51,889 nt of DNA from Microbacterium indicum DSM 19969 (GTDB taxonomy: Bacteria; Actinomycetota; Actinomycetes; Actinomycetales; Microbacteriaceae). Below the pieces are notes generated by a model. It searched no databases, was not told where the DNA came from, and was given only the letters and a program-made list of their open reading frames with translations. Below, piece after piece: positions 1 through 10,212 of the stretch. Positions within the stretch are counted from its first letter, which is position 1. Each line of letters begins with the position of its first letter. The stretch lies in assembly GCF_000422385.1 (NCBI RefSeq), contig NZ_KE383821.1, forward strand, positions 1-51,889, read 5' to 3'. Position numbers and translations under genes: made by a program.

Positions 1-35
<35 letters not shown>

Positions 36-250
36 GAAAAAATGCATACCCACACGGGAAAACGCGTGAGCAGCGAGTTTGAAACTGACCAATGTGATGT
101 CATCTGACATCAAATGATCCAAAAAGGAATTGCTCTAGTCCAAAGACTAGGGACAATCAAATAATTGGCATTTGACAAGTGCACGCTGTTGAGTTCTCAA
201 GGATCAGACGCACCCGGCCCCGACTCTTCCAAGCCGGCCCTCCGGGGCAA
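36..250 (-). other. rRNA operon leader (transcribed spacer upstream of 16S)
   Basis: On the minus strand this carries the GAGAACTCAACAGCGTGC motif (about 183-200), a recurrent element of actinobacterial rRNA leaders. It also has two perfect inverted repeats: CTAGTC/GACTAG with a 4-nt loop at 135-150, and TGATGTCA/TGACATCA with a 2-nt gap at 95-112. These probably form processing or antitermination structures. The base composition is clearly more AT-rich than the surrounding genes. Confidence 0.7.
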
Positions 251-257
251 CTGCTCT

Positions 258-285
258 ATCTTATCCCACCCGATCAGCAAGTCAA
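258..285 (-). promoter_or_regulatory. Strong sigma-A-type rRNA promoter
   Basis: Reading the minus strand, the -35 hexamer TTGACT (280-285) and the -10 hexamer TAAGAT (258-263) are separated by 16 bp. This is close to consensus and correctly placed upstream of the rRNA leader. It is the best match in the intergenic region. Further upstream promoters are possible but I could not find one with a good -35. Confidence 0.7.
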
Positions 286-1665
<1,380 letters not shown>

Positions 1666-1790
1666 CGTGCGGAGGGCCTGGGCGGCAGTGCCAGGCCCTC
1701 CCACCCGGCGACGACTTCGGCCTATCGTCAAGACCGGGATACGCCTCCGCATCCCGGCGTCATGAGACGTCGACCGGGAAGGGGACGCAG

Positions 1791-2112
1791 ATGAGCTCGC
1801 TCGAAATCGTGGTGATCCTCGGCGTCGCGATCGCGATCTCCGCCGTCGCGGCCCCACGGCTGCGCATCGCGGCCCCGCTCGTACTGGTCGCGGTCGGGCT
1901 GCTGCTCGGCTTCGTCCCCGACCTGCGCGAGATCCACCTCCCGTCCGAGGCGGTGCTGATCCTCTTCCTGCCGGTGCTGCTGTTCTGGGAAAGCATCACG
2001 ACCTCGCTCCGATCGATCCGCCGCGACCTGCGCGGCGTCCTGCTCACGAGCACCGTGCTCGTCGTGGCGACCGCCTTCGCCGTGGCCGGCGTCGGGGTCA
2101 CGATGGGGATGA
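1791..2112 (+). pseudogene. Na+/H+ antiporter (CPA1/NhaP type), N-terminal fragment
   Basis: The frame starting with ATG at 1791 (purine-rich GGGAAGGGG upstream) gives about 107 residues of a cation:proton antiporter. It has three hydrophobic segments, including EIVVILGVAIAISAVAAP, and the typical LPSEAVLILFLPVLLFWES element of the NhaP-like family. Similarity stops near VAGVGVTMGMS. The same frame then runs directly into aldo/keto reductase sequence. Family members have about 12 membrane helices and 500 or more residues, so about 80% of the gene is missing. The frame stays open across the junction, so a hybrid polypeptide could be made, but no functional transporter is expected. The exact junction (about 2,108-2,114) is estimated from family knowledge. 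Confidence 0.75.
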
Positions 2113-2586
2113 GCTCGATCCTTGTGCGCGGCATCGAGGAGGACGTCCTCCCCACGACCGAGCGCTACGGCATGGGCACGCTCAGCTACAGGCCCTCGCC
2201 GGCGGCTGGCTGTCCGGCCGGTGGCGCGCCGGGAACGGCCCCACCGCGACGTCGTCCGCCCGCCCCAGCGCGCGGTTCGATATGTCGAGCCCCGCCAACC
2301 AGCGCAAGCTCGAGGCCGTCGAGCAGCTCGCGCTGCTCGCGAAGGACACAGGGATCTCGCTCCCCGAGATGGCGATCGCGTTCGTGGTCAACCACCCGGG
2401 CCTGACCTCGGCGATCGTCGGCCCCGCACGATGGAGCAGCTCGAGTCGTACCTGCCCGCGGCCGGCGTCACCCTGTCGGCCGAGGTGCTCGACCGCATCG
2501 ACGAGATCGTCGCGCCCGGCGTGACGATCAACCCCGACGACAACAGCTACGGCCAGCACGAGCTGGTCGCCTCCGCGCGGCGACAC
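2113..2586 (+). pseudogene. Aldo/keto reductase, C-terminal fragment, frameshifted
   Basis: Family-typical AKR text is readable in three successive frames: IEEDVLPTTERYGMG, then LAGGWLSGRW to EMAIAFVVNHPG, then TMEQLESYLPAAGV to DEIVAPGV. The frame changes lie near 2,193, where one base seems missing in the segment for SYxPLAGG, and near 2,425, where a run of C appears one base short. The N-terminal half with the catalytic tetrad is absent, having been joined to the antiporter fragment. The end overlaps the 3' end of the convergent MFS gene and no natural stop is seen after DDNSYGQHELV. This is a clear relic. It differs from the two other AKR genes here and resembles the longer YajO/IolS-like branch. 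Confidence 0.8.
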
Positions 2587-4062
2587 TCATCGAGCGGTCC
2601 GCGCCGCCGCGCGCCTGCGGGACGAGGCGGCGGGCACGATCAGGGCGACGGCCGCGACGAGGCTCAGCGCGAGGCACACGCTGGCCGTCGCGAACGCCGC
2701 GTCGACCTGGGCCGAGAGCCCCGCCGCGGTGCCGGGGTCGCCGGCCGGGGTCGAGAAGGCGACCATGACCGCGAGCCCCAGGGTCATCCCGACCTGGTGG
2801 AAGGTGTTCACGAGGCCCGACGCCGCGCCCCGCGTCGCCCGCCGTGGCGCCAACGATGCCCGACGAGGTCAGGGGCGCGAAGGCGAGACCCTGGCCGACG
2901 CCGATGAGCAGCATCGGCACGGCGACCGCCGTGAGGTAGTCGCTCTCGGGCGTCAGGAGGCTCAGGCCGAAGACGCCCGCGAGCGTCAGGGCGATCCCGA
3001 CGACGAGCGGGAGCGCACTGCCGAAGCGGCGGGTGAGCCGCGGGATCGCCATCGCGACCACGAAGTTCACGGCGCTCATCGGCAGGAACCCGAGCCCCGC
3101 CTGCAGGGGGTTCCAGCCGAGCACATTCTGGAGGAACTGCGTCGTGAAGAAGAAGAACCCGATCATCACGGCGAGGTAGAAGAACCGCGCGATGTAGGCG
3201 CCCGTGCGCTCGCGGCTCGCGAAGAGCCGCAGCGGCATGATCGGCTGCGCCGCGCGGGCCTCGTTGAGGACCAGGACCAGGACCAGGACCAGGACCAGGA
3301 CCAGGACCAGGACCAGGACCACGAGCAGGATCGCACCGACGAGGTCGGAACGAGGGCGACGGGCGACGCCCAGCCGCCCTCGGCGGCGTGGATGACGCCG
3401 AACACGAGAGCGCCGACGCCGAGCGTCGCGGTCAGCGCGCCGACGAGGTCGAAGCGGCCGCGCGCGGCCGGCGTCTCGGGCAGGAAGCGCGGAGCGAGGA
3501 TCATCATCGCGATCCCGATGGGGACGTTGATGAAGAAGCCCGCGCGCCACGAGATGAAGTGCGCGAAGGCGCCGCCGATCACCATGCCCAGGCTCGCCCC
3601 GATGCCGGCGGTCGCGCCGTACCAGGCGACGGCGCGGGTGCACTCGGATCCCTCCGGGAACGACGCGGTGAGGAGCGACAGCGACGACGGGGCGACGATC
3701 GCCGCGCCTATGCCCTGCAGGGCGCGCCCGCCGATGATCCACCAGTCGGCCTGCGAGAGCCCGATCAGGAGCGACGCGAGCGTGAACACCGCGAGGCCGA
3801 AGACGAAGACGCGGCGGCGCCCCAGCAGGTCGCCCGCGCGGGCGCCGAGGAGCAGGAGCCCGCCGAAGACGAGCGTGTAGGCCTCCTGCACCCACGACAG
3901 CTCCCCCGCCGACAGGCCGAGGCCCGTCTCCAGGCTGGGCAGCGCGGTGAAGATCACCGAGTTGTCCAGCAGGATCATGAAGTAGCTGAGCAGGATGATC
4001 GCCAGAATCGCCACGCGGTGCACGGGAACGGCGACGACCGACTGGGGCGCGGCGGAGGTCAC
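2587..4062 (-). pseudogene. MFS drug efflux transporter (DHA2/EmrB type), frameshifted twice
   Basis: Read from the GTG at 4062, this is a 14-helix major facilitator of the EmrB/QacA class, about 490 residues in total. Motif A-like text GARAGDLLGRRRVFV and GRALQGIGAAIVAPSSLSLL are clear in the first frame. The frame must change near 3,343, where one C is missing after VALVPT, to reach LVGAILLV and MPLRLFASRERTGAY. It changes again near 2,855, where an extra G follows GIVGATA, to reach GLVNTFHQVGMTLGLAV. The stop at 2,587 is at the natural end. The start overlaps the ADH stop as GTGA, so the two were one operon. A hexanucleotide tandem repeat lies inside it (3,267-3,320). Frameshifts could be assembly errors, but neighbouring genes carry nonsense changes too. 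Confidence 0.85.
3267..3320 (+). repeat. Hexanucleotide tandem repeat, 9 x AGGACC
   Basis: Nine perfect consecutive copies of AGGACC occupy 54 bp inside the MFS gene. On the coding (minus) strand they read as alternating Val-Leu codons, lengthening a hydrophobic helix by about 18 residues relative to the family's LLVVLVLNEARAAQP stretch. Gain or loss of units keeps the frame, so the repeat itself does not cause the nearby frameshift. Confidence 0.95.
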
Positions 4063-5108
4063 GGACGGACCATGACCTTGAGCGCCGTGCGGTCGTTCAT
4101 CGCGGCGTACCCGGCGGGGACCTCGTCGAGCGACACGGTGCGGTCGAAGACGAGACCGGGGTCGATCTCGCCCGCGAGGACCTGCCCGATGGCCTGCTCG
4201 AGGTAGGCGCGGACGGGCGCCGGGCCGCCGGCGAGGCGGGCGTTCTTGCCGAACAGCGAGCCGAAGCCGATGGCGGCGTCCTCGTACTGCGGGACGCCGA
4301 CGCGGGAGATGATCCCGCCCGGGCGGACGATGCCGTACGCCTGCTCGTAGGCGGGCATGTGGCCGACGGCCTCGAGCACGACGTGGGATCCCTCGCCGTT
4401 CGTGAGGTCCATGACCTTCGCGATGCCCTCGTCGCCGCGCTCGGCGACGACGTCGGTCGCGCCGAACTCGATGCCGAGGTCGGTGCGCGCCGTGTGGCGG
4501 CCCATGAGGATGATCCGCTCGGCGCCGAGCTGGCGCGACGCGAGGACCGCCCCGAGGCCGACGGCGCCGTCGCCGATCACCGTGACGGTCTTGCCCGGGG
4601 TGACCTCGCCCATGAAGGCGGCGTGGTAGCCCGTGAGGTACACGTCGGACAGCGTGAGGAGCGAGGCGAGGAGCGGCTCGTCGGCCGTCGCCGGGTCGAC
4701 GTCCGGCACCTTCACGAGGGTTCCGTCGGCCTGCGCGACGCGCTGCAGCTCGGCCTGGCAGCCGCCGACCTCGGGGGATCCGAAGAACGAACCGTGCTGG
4801 CACGCGGTGTGCATGCCCTCGCGGCAGAACACGCAGGTGTTGTCGCTCATCGCGAAGGGGACGACGACGAAGTCGCCGGGCTTCACGGTCGTGATGGCCG
4901 AGCCGATCTCCTCGACGACGCCGATGAGCTCGTGGCCCATCGGGGCGCCCTGGCCGCCGGCGGGCATGGAGTGATAGAGGTGGAGGTCGGATCCGCAGAT
5001 GCACGCACGCACCGTGCGGACGATCGCGTCGGTGGGCTGGAGGATCTTGAGGTCGGGTACGGTCTCGATGCGCACGTCACCGGCGCCGTACATGAACGCT
5101 GCCTTCAT
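4059..5108 (-). CDS. Zinc-dependent alcohol dehydrogenase (MDR family)
   Basis: This 349-aa medium-chain dehydrogenase/reductase has an N-terminal GroES-like catalytic domain and a C-terminal Rossmann domain. Visible elements are the catalytic zinc Cys in ACICGSDLHLYH and the GHE motif in PMGHELIGVVEEIG. There is also a structural-zinc lobe CVFCREGMHTAC, where the first Cys position is Asp (DNTC), as known in part of the family. The cofactor loop is GDGAVGLGAVLA. The ATG at 5108 was chosen because the protein then starts with the family-typical MKAAFMYGAGDV; the longer frame adds unrelated residues. The 3' end overlaps the MFS start by 4 bp (GTGA). The divergent XRE regulator at 5,360 is the obvious candidate controller. 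Substrate is unknown. Confidence 0.93.
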   Translation of the reverse strand: MKAAFMYGAGDVRIETVPDLKILQPTDAIVRTVRACICGSDLHLYHSMPAGGQGAPMGHELIGVVEEIGSAITTVKPGDFVVVPFAMSDNTCVFCREGMHTACQHGSFFGSPEVGGCQAELQRVAQADGTLVKVPDVDPATADEPLLASLLTLSDVYLTGYHAAFMGEVTPGKTVTVIGDGAVGLGAVLASRQLGAERIILMGRHTARTDLGIEFGATDVVAERGDEGIAKVMDLTNGEGSHVVLEAVGHMPAYEQAYGIVRPGGIISRVGVPQYEDAAIGFGSLFGKNARLAGGPAPVRAYLEQAIGQVLAGEIDPGLVFDRTVSLDEVPAGYAAMNDRTALKVMVRP

Positions 5109-5359
5109 GAGATCTGTCGCGTCTTTCTCTCGTTGGTCACGATGAGCTCGGAGAGACGGCACCCCGCGATGTCTGCGGCGTCTGCCGGCGGAGTGCCCTC
5201 CGTCGGGCTGATACCCACTCCACGCCGCCGCACGCGGGCGCGGGAGTTCCTGCCCTTCCGGGTACTGCCAGACCCTCCCAGGCCCGGCCCGCGCGCCAGG
5301 CGGGCACCGCCGGGACAGGTAACGGCAGTCCCTGACGCCCGCGCGGGCGCGTCGTTACC

Positions 5360-6262
5360 GTGAGCCGGATGGACGACAGAACCGAGGTCCGCGAGTTCCT
5401 CAGCACGCGTCGCGCGCGCCTCTCCCCCGCCGATGCCGGCCTGCCCGCATACGGCGGCAGGCGGCGCGTCGCGGGGCTGCGCCGCGAGGAGGTCGCGATG
5501 CTCGCCGGGGTGTCGGTCGACTACTACACCCGCCTCGAACGCGGCACCCTCGCGGGGGCGTCCGAGAGCGTCCTCGCGAGCATCTCGCGTGCGCTCAAGC
5601 TCGACGAGGCCGAGAACGAGTACCTCTTCGACCTCGCGCGCCGCGCCAACTCGGGCCCGATCCCCCGGCGCCGGCAGCCCCGCCCGCGCGTCCGAGCGTC
5701 GCTCCGGCAGGTGCTCGACGCGATGGGCGACGCGCCCGCGTGGGTGCGCAACGCGCGCCACGACATCCTGGCGGCCAACCGGCTCGCGGTTGCGCTGCAC
5801 TCCCCGCTGTTCGCGGATCCGCACCGCCCCGTCAACGGGGCGCGCTTCCTGTTCCTCGACCCCGCCGCCCGCGACTTCTGGCGCGACTGGGATCGCACGT
5901 CCGACGACGTCGCGGCGTTCCTGCGCGCCGATGCCGCCCGCGATCCGTACGAGAAGGGGCTCACCGACCTCATCGGCGAGCTCTCGACCCGCAGCGAGGA
6001 CTTCCGCCGGAAGTGGGCGAAGCACGACGTGCGGTTCCACCGCACGGGGACGAAGAGGATGCACCACCCGGTCGTCGGCGACCTCGATCTGGACTTCGCG
6101 TCGATGGAGATCCCGTCCGAACAGGGCCTCGTGCTCATGGTCTACACGGCGGCGGCGGACACGCCGAGCGCCGACGCCCTGCGGCTCTTCGATGCGTGGG
6201 CCGCGACGCAGGACATGGGCAGACCCGAGCTGACGGGCGCGCCGGCGGCGCCGCGCGACTGA
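5360..6262 (+). CDS. XRE-family transcriptional regulator with MmyB-like ligand domain
   Basis: This 300-aa protein has an N-terminal XRE helix-turn-helix (about residues 30-90; VAGLRREEVAMLAGVSVDYYTRLERG). The C-terminal part matches the MmyB-like ligand-binding domain, with family-typical segments such as HDILAANRLAVAL, NGARFLFLDPAARDFW and LSTRSEDFRRKWAKHDV. Such proteins usually repress a divergent oxidoreductase or transporter gene, which is the arrangement here: the ADH/MFS operon is transcribed away from it with 250 bp between starts. The GTG at 5360 is used; the ATG three codons in (5369) is equally possible, and neither has a good Shine-Dalgarno sequence. The frame is intact although the target operon is partly broken. 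Confidence 0.9.
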   Translation: MSRMDDRTEVREFLSTRRARLSPADAGLPAYGGRRRVAGLRREEVAMLAGVSVDYYTRLERGTLAGASESVLASISRALKLDEAENEYLFDLARRANSGPIPRRRQPRPRVRASLRQVLDAMGDAPAWVRNARHDILAANRLAVALHSPLFADPHRPVNGARFLFLDPAARDFWRDWDRTSDDVAAFLRADAARDPYEKGLTDLIGELSTRSEDFRRKWAKHDVRFHRTGTKRMHHPVVGDLDLDFASMEIPSEQGLVLMVYTAAADTPSADALRLFDAWAATQDMGRPELTGAPAAPRD

Positions 6263-6271
6263 GCGCGCGGA

Positions 6272-6976
6272 TCAGACGGCGAGAGCCGGTTGGGCGATGC
6301 GGCCGTCGACGACCGTCACGAGCTCGTCGAGGGCGTCGCGGTGCACAAGGTCGTGCGTGACGAGCAGCGTCGCGGTGTCGCGCTCGTGGGTGAGGCGGGC
6401 GATCAGCTGCATGATCTCGGCGCCGCGCTCCTGGTCGAGCGCGCTCGTCGGCTCGTCGACGAGCAGGACCTCGGGGTTGTGGACGAGGGCACGGGCGATC
6501 GCGACCCGCTGCCGCTCCCCGCCCGAGAGCTGGTGCGGGCGCTTGCCCGCGTGCGCGGCGAGGCCCACGGCGTCGAGCAGCTCGTCGACGCGGCCGTCGA
6601 TCTCGGCCTTCCGCCCGCGCCCGGCCGCGCCTCCGAGCCGCGCCATGACCTGCAGCTGCTCGCGCGCCGTGAGCGTGGGAAGCAGGTTGGACTGCTGGAA
6701 CACGATGCCGATGCGCTCGCGGCGCAGCGCGGTGGCCTCGCCCTTCGAGAGCTGGGCGCCGTCGATCGCGTCGGCGTCGCTCCCGATGAGGACGCCGCCC
6801 GAGTCGGGCCGGATGAGCGTCGCCGCGACGGCGAGGATGCTCGACTTGCCCGAGCCCGAGGGGCCCGTGATCCCCGTGACGACGCCGTCGCCGCCGCGGA
6901 GGGTGAGGTCGTCGACGGCCATGATGCGGTTGTCCCCGTCGGGGAAGGTGAGGGTGACGTTCTGCAGTTCGATCAT
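6272..6976 (-). CDS. ABC transporter ATP-binding protein (MacB/LolD class)
   Basis: This 234-aa ATPase has Walker A GPSGSGKSS, Q-loop in GIVFQQSNLLPTLT, signature LSGGERQRV, Walker B VLLVDEPTSALD and H-loop LLVTHD. It belongs to the MacB/LolD/FtsE-like class that works with FtsX-type permeases in exporting peptides, antibiotics or lipoproteins rather than in solute import. The ATG at 6976 overlaps the stop of the upstream permease as ATGA, so the two are translationally coupled. No defect is seen. The divergent two-component system that probably controlled the pair is degraded. Confidence 0.95.
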   Translation of the reverse strand: MIELQNVTLTFPDGDNRIMAVDDLTLRGGDGVVTGITGPSGSGKSSILAVAATLIRPDSGGVLIGSDADAIDGAQLSKGEATALRRERIGIVFQQSNLLPTLTAREQLQVMARLGGAAGRGRKAEIDGRVDELLDAVGLAAHAGKRPHQLSGGERQRVAIARALVHNPEVLLVDEPTSALDQERGAEIMQLIARLTHERDTATLLVTHDLVHRDALDELVTVVDGRIAQPALAV

Positions 6977-8055
6977 CGGTTGCTCCCGAGTGCGGTGAGG
7001 GGGTCGGCTGTCGTGACGGAGCGGAGAGCGAAGGTCGCTCCCGCGAGGCTCAGGACCGCCATGACGGCGGCCGGGGCGAGGGTCGTGAGGGGGCTCACGA
7101 CGAAGGGCAGCGCCCGGCCGGCGAGCGCGCCGACCGCGGCGAGGCCGACGCCGATCCCGACGACCAGGACGATGAGCGCCTGGCCGAGCGAGTCGCGCAC
7201 GAGCGATCCCGTCGTCGAGCCGAGGGCCTTGAGGACCGCGATGTCGCCCGCGCGCTGCATCGTCCACACCGTGAAGAACGCGCCGACGACGAGGGCCGAG
7301 ATCCCGAAGAGCATCGCGATCATGAGGCCGAGGGATCCGATCTCGGAGCGGAACGCGTCGAGCGCCGTCAGGCTCGCGAGCGGGGTGTCGGCGACGGTGT
7401 CGGTCTCGGATCCGACGGCCTCCCAGTCGGGGTCGCCCGTGACGGCGATCACGGTCGCGTCCCCCGTGCCGCCCGTCTGGGTGCTCGCGGTGCTCCAGGC
7501 GTCCGACGTCATGACGATGACGGGGGTGTGGCTGTACCAGAGGTCGGCGCCGACCGTCGAGACGGTGGAGTCGTCGCCCGCGATCGAGATCGTGTCGCCG
7601 GCCCGGACGCCGAGGCCGTCGGCCGCGCCGGAGGAGAGCCCCACCTCGGTGTCGGAGCCCGGCGTGAGGGCGAAGAGCGGGTTCGACGCGGTGCCCGGCA
7701 CGTCGCTCGGGAGGCCGTAGCGCGCGACGCCCGTCGGGTCGTCCGCGCCGTCGGCCGTCGCCCGCGACTGCGAGATCCCGATCGGCGTCGCCGAGTCGAC
7801 CCCGTCCGCCTGCTGCCACTCCGTGACCGTGCCGTCGTCGAGCGACGACGTCGAGTAGCTCGGATCCCCGCTGTCCGGCTGCTGCAGCACGATCCGGTCG
7901 CCCGGAATGTCGAGGACCGACGAGATGTTCTGGGCGGCGAGCCCTCCCGTGAGCCCGGCGAGGAAGCCGACGAGCAGGGTGATCAGGGCCACGACGGCTC
8001 CGATGAGGACGAAGCGGCCGCGGGCGAACCGCAGCTCTCTCCACGCGACGAACAC
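6973..8055 (-). CDS. ABC transporter permease (FtsX/MacB type)
   Basis: This 360-aa membrane protein has one N-terminal helix (RFVLIGAVVALITLLVGFLAG) and a large extracellular MacB-like domain of about 190 residues. Three helices follow in the C-terminal FtsX domain, where the typical MQRAGDIAVLKALGSTTGSLVRDSLGQ cytoplasmic loop can be read in parts. The GTG at 8055 was chosen because GGAAAGG lies 7-8 nt upstream and the product begins at the family-typical AWRELRFARGRF; the in-frame ATGs further upstream fall in the divergent promoter region. It overlaps the ATPase start by 4 bp. Likely an exporter or lipid/peptide handling complex; the substrate cannot be assigned. Confidence 0.92.
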   Translation of the reverse strand: MFVAWRELRFARGRFVLIGAVVALITLLVGFLAGLTGGLAAQNISSVLDIPGDRIVLQQPDSGDPSYSTSSLDDGTVTEWQQADGVDSATPIGISQSRATADGADDPTGVARYGLPSDVPGTASNPLFALTPGSDTEVGLSSGAADGLGVRAGDTISIAGDDSTVSTVGADLWYSHTPVIVMTSDAWSTASTQTGGTGDATVIAVTGDPDWEAVGSETDTVADTPLASLTALDAFRSEIGSLGLMIAMLFGISALVVGAFFTVWTMQRAGDIAVLKALGSTTGSLVRDSLGQALIVLVVGIGVGLAAVGALAGRALPFVVSPLTTLAPAAVMAVLSLAGATFALRSVTTADPLTALGSNR

Positions 8056-8203
8056 GATGATGCCTTTCCGCCCCGGCACGCTGCCCGAGCTGTCTTCGAC
8101 TCTCCCGCCGGAGGGCACCCCGGAGCATCGCCAGAACCGTGGGATCGCGGTCCAACTTTCGGTTGATGGCAGGGCCCTCCCGCTCGCATAGGCTGGGCGC
8201 GTC

Positions 8204-9391
8204 ATGCCGCATACGACCCTCGCCCCGGTGTTCACGGGGCTCCGCGTAGGCCTGCACGCCCTCCTCATCGAGCTCACGGCCTTTGCCGTCGTGCGCGCCT
8301 TCGTGGTGGAGGCCCCGTCGGCCGTGTGAACCCTCGTCGTCGGCGTCGCGTTCGTCGCCGCCTACCTGCCGGGCGCGGGCGCGCGGCGCGGCGGATCCCG
8401 CGTCTCGCCGCACACCTTCGCGCTCGTCTGGGTCGCAGTGCTCACGGTCCTGTGGGCGGTCCTGACCTGGCTGAGCCCCGAGGGCGCGTACCTCGTCTTC
8501 CCCCTCTTCTTCCTCTGCCTCCACGTCCTCCCCGGCCGCGGCGGGGTCGCGGCGATCGTCCTCGCGACCGCGTTCGCGATCGTCGCGCTCGGCCTCCACC
8601 TGGGGTTCAGCGTCGGCGGCGTGATCGGTCCGCTCGTCGGCGCCGGCGTCGCGCTCCTCATCGGGCTCGCGTATCGCGCCCCGACGCGCGAAGCGCAGGA
8701 GCGCGAGCGGCTGCTCGCCGAGCTGATCCGGACCCGCCAGTAGCTCGCCGACACCGAGCGCGAGCAGGGGGCGCTGGCCGAGCGGGCGCGCCTGGCGCGC
8801 GAGATCCACGACACCGTCGCACAGGGGCTGTCGTCGATCCAGGTGGTCCTCCGCGCCGCCGAGCGCGACGCCCCCGAGCCCGCGGCGGGGTATGTGCGCC
8901 TCGCGCGCGAGACCGCGGCCGACAGCCTCGCCGACACGCGCCAGATCATCCGCGAGCTCACCCCCGCGCGGCTCGACGACGGCCTCGCGGCCGCGCTGCG
9001 GCGGCTGGGCCGCGAGCAGGCGGAGCGCGAGGGGATCCCCGTCGACGTCGCCGCCGACGAACTCGATCTGCCGATGGCGACCCAGACCGCGCTGCTGCGG
9101 CTCGCGCAGGGGGCGATCTCGAACGCGATCCGGCACGCGGAGGCGCGGGGGATCTCGATCGGGCTCACCGGCGACGGCGCGGAGGTGTCGCTCGTCGTGC
9201 GGGACGACGGGCGCGGCTTCGACGCGACGGCGGCCGTCGCCGACTCGCACGAGGCCGACTCATTCGGGCTGCACGCCATGCCCGAGCGCGTCGACCAGCT
9301 GGGCGGCGAGCTCGTCATCGACTCGGCGCCCGGCACCGGCACGGCCGTGACCGCGCGGCTCCCGCTCGCGCCCGAGGGGGAGCCGTCGTGA
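8204..9391 (+). pseudogene. Sensor histidine kinase (NarL-partner type) with two nonsense codons
   Basis: From the ATG at 8204 one continuous frame encodes a 395-residue kinase interrupted by two in-frame stops, TGA at 8327 and TAG at 8741. The N-terminal part has several membrane helices. After the second stop come the HisKA_3 box LAREIHDTVAQGLSSIQV and the HATPase domain with NAIRHAEA and VRDDGRGFD. Family alignment suggests the TGA replaces Trp (W-TLVVG) and the TAG replaces Gln, both single transitions. Translation restart could give a soluble C-terminal half (for example from ATGs or GTGs after 8,750), but no membrane sensor. The stop overlaps the response regulator start as GTGA. Confidence 0.88.
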
Positions 9392-10006
9392 TCCGCATCG
9401 TGCTCGCCGACGATCATCCCGTCGTCCGCGCGGGCCTCCGCGCGATGCTCTCGGGGGACCCCGAGCTCGACGTCGTCGGCGAGGGAGACGCCCGAGTCCG
9501 CCGTCTCCCTCGCGTCCGAGATCGCGCCCGACCTCGTGCTCATGGACCTGCAGTTCGGCACCGCCGAGACGGGGGCCGACGCGACGCGACGGATCCGTGC
9601 CCTCGCGGGCGGGCCCGCTGTCCTCGTGCTGACGAACTACGACACCGACGGCGACATCCTCGGCGCCGTCGAGGCCGGCGCGAGCGGCTACCTCCTCAAG
9701 GACGCTCCGCCCGACGAACTCGTCGCCGCGCTCCGGGCCGCCGCCGCGGGCGAGACGGCGCTCGCCCCGGCGATCGCGGGCCGCCTGCTCGCGCGCATGC
9801 GGTCCCCGCAGCCGACCCTCAGCGCGCGCGAGACCGAGGTCCTGCGCCTCGTCGCCGACGGCGCGACGAACAACGACATCGCCGCGGGCCTGCACATCAG
9901 CGACGCGACCGTGAAGTCGCACCTCGTGCACATCGACACGAAGCTCGGCGTCTCCTCCCGCACCGCGGCCGTCGCGGCCGCGCCCGGATCCGGGATCCTG
10001 CGGTAG
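9388..10006 (+). pseudogene. LuxR/NarL-family response regulator, frameshifted
   Basis: The GTG at 9388 (overlapping the kinase stop) starts a receiver domain, [20 protein letters not shown], that goes out of frame near 9,485. The remainder, from about [15 protein letters not shown], continues in another frame through the phospho-acceptor [17 protein letters not shown] and a C-terminal LuxR helix-turn-helix ([34 protein letters not shown]) to the stop at 10006. Roughly two bases are missing after VVGEG. Together with the nonsense codons in the kinase, this shows the whole two-component system is dead, while the ABC exporter it faces is intact. Confidence 0.88.
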
Positions 10007-10212
10007 CCCCGCGCGGGTGACAGCCCGACCCCTGAGGAGCGCCCGCGCCAGCCGGGTGACGCGGCATCCGGCTCACGGCGCGGCCGGCCGGATACGCGGC
10101 TCGCCGCCATCACCGTCGACGAGTGACCGTACGCGGCGCTGCGCACGTGCGTCGGGCAGCGCAGAAGCACGCGACTTGACGCGGAGCGCGCTCCGGGTGT
10201 GACGATGTCACC
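10007..10212 (+). promoter_or_regulatory. MerR-type promoter/operator upstream of merR
   Basis: A -35 TTGACG (10,176-10,181) is followed after exactly 19 bp by a -10-like GACGAT (10,201-10,206). The spacer begins with the perfect 14-bp palindrome CGGAGCGCGCTCCG (10,182-10,195). A lengthened 19-bp spacer holding a dyad is the hallmark of MerR-regulated promoters, so this is probably the autoregulatory operator. The rest of the 206-bp spacer shows no gene. Confidence 0.6.

Noticed and set aside
3267..3320. CRISPR-like repeat array
   Set aside because: Six-base units without spacers; it is a simple tandem repeat in a coding region.
2425..3343. All frameshifts as sequencing errors in C/G runs
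   Set aside because: Some do lie in short C/G runs, but substitutions in the kinase and AKR start, a deletion of about 10 bases in merR and the gene fusion cannot be explained this way; kept as an open caveat for individual sites.
6272..9250. 992-codon minus frame
   Set aside because: Only the last 234 codons (ABC ATPase) are real; the rest is the antisense of the kinase and a shifted reading of the permease.
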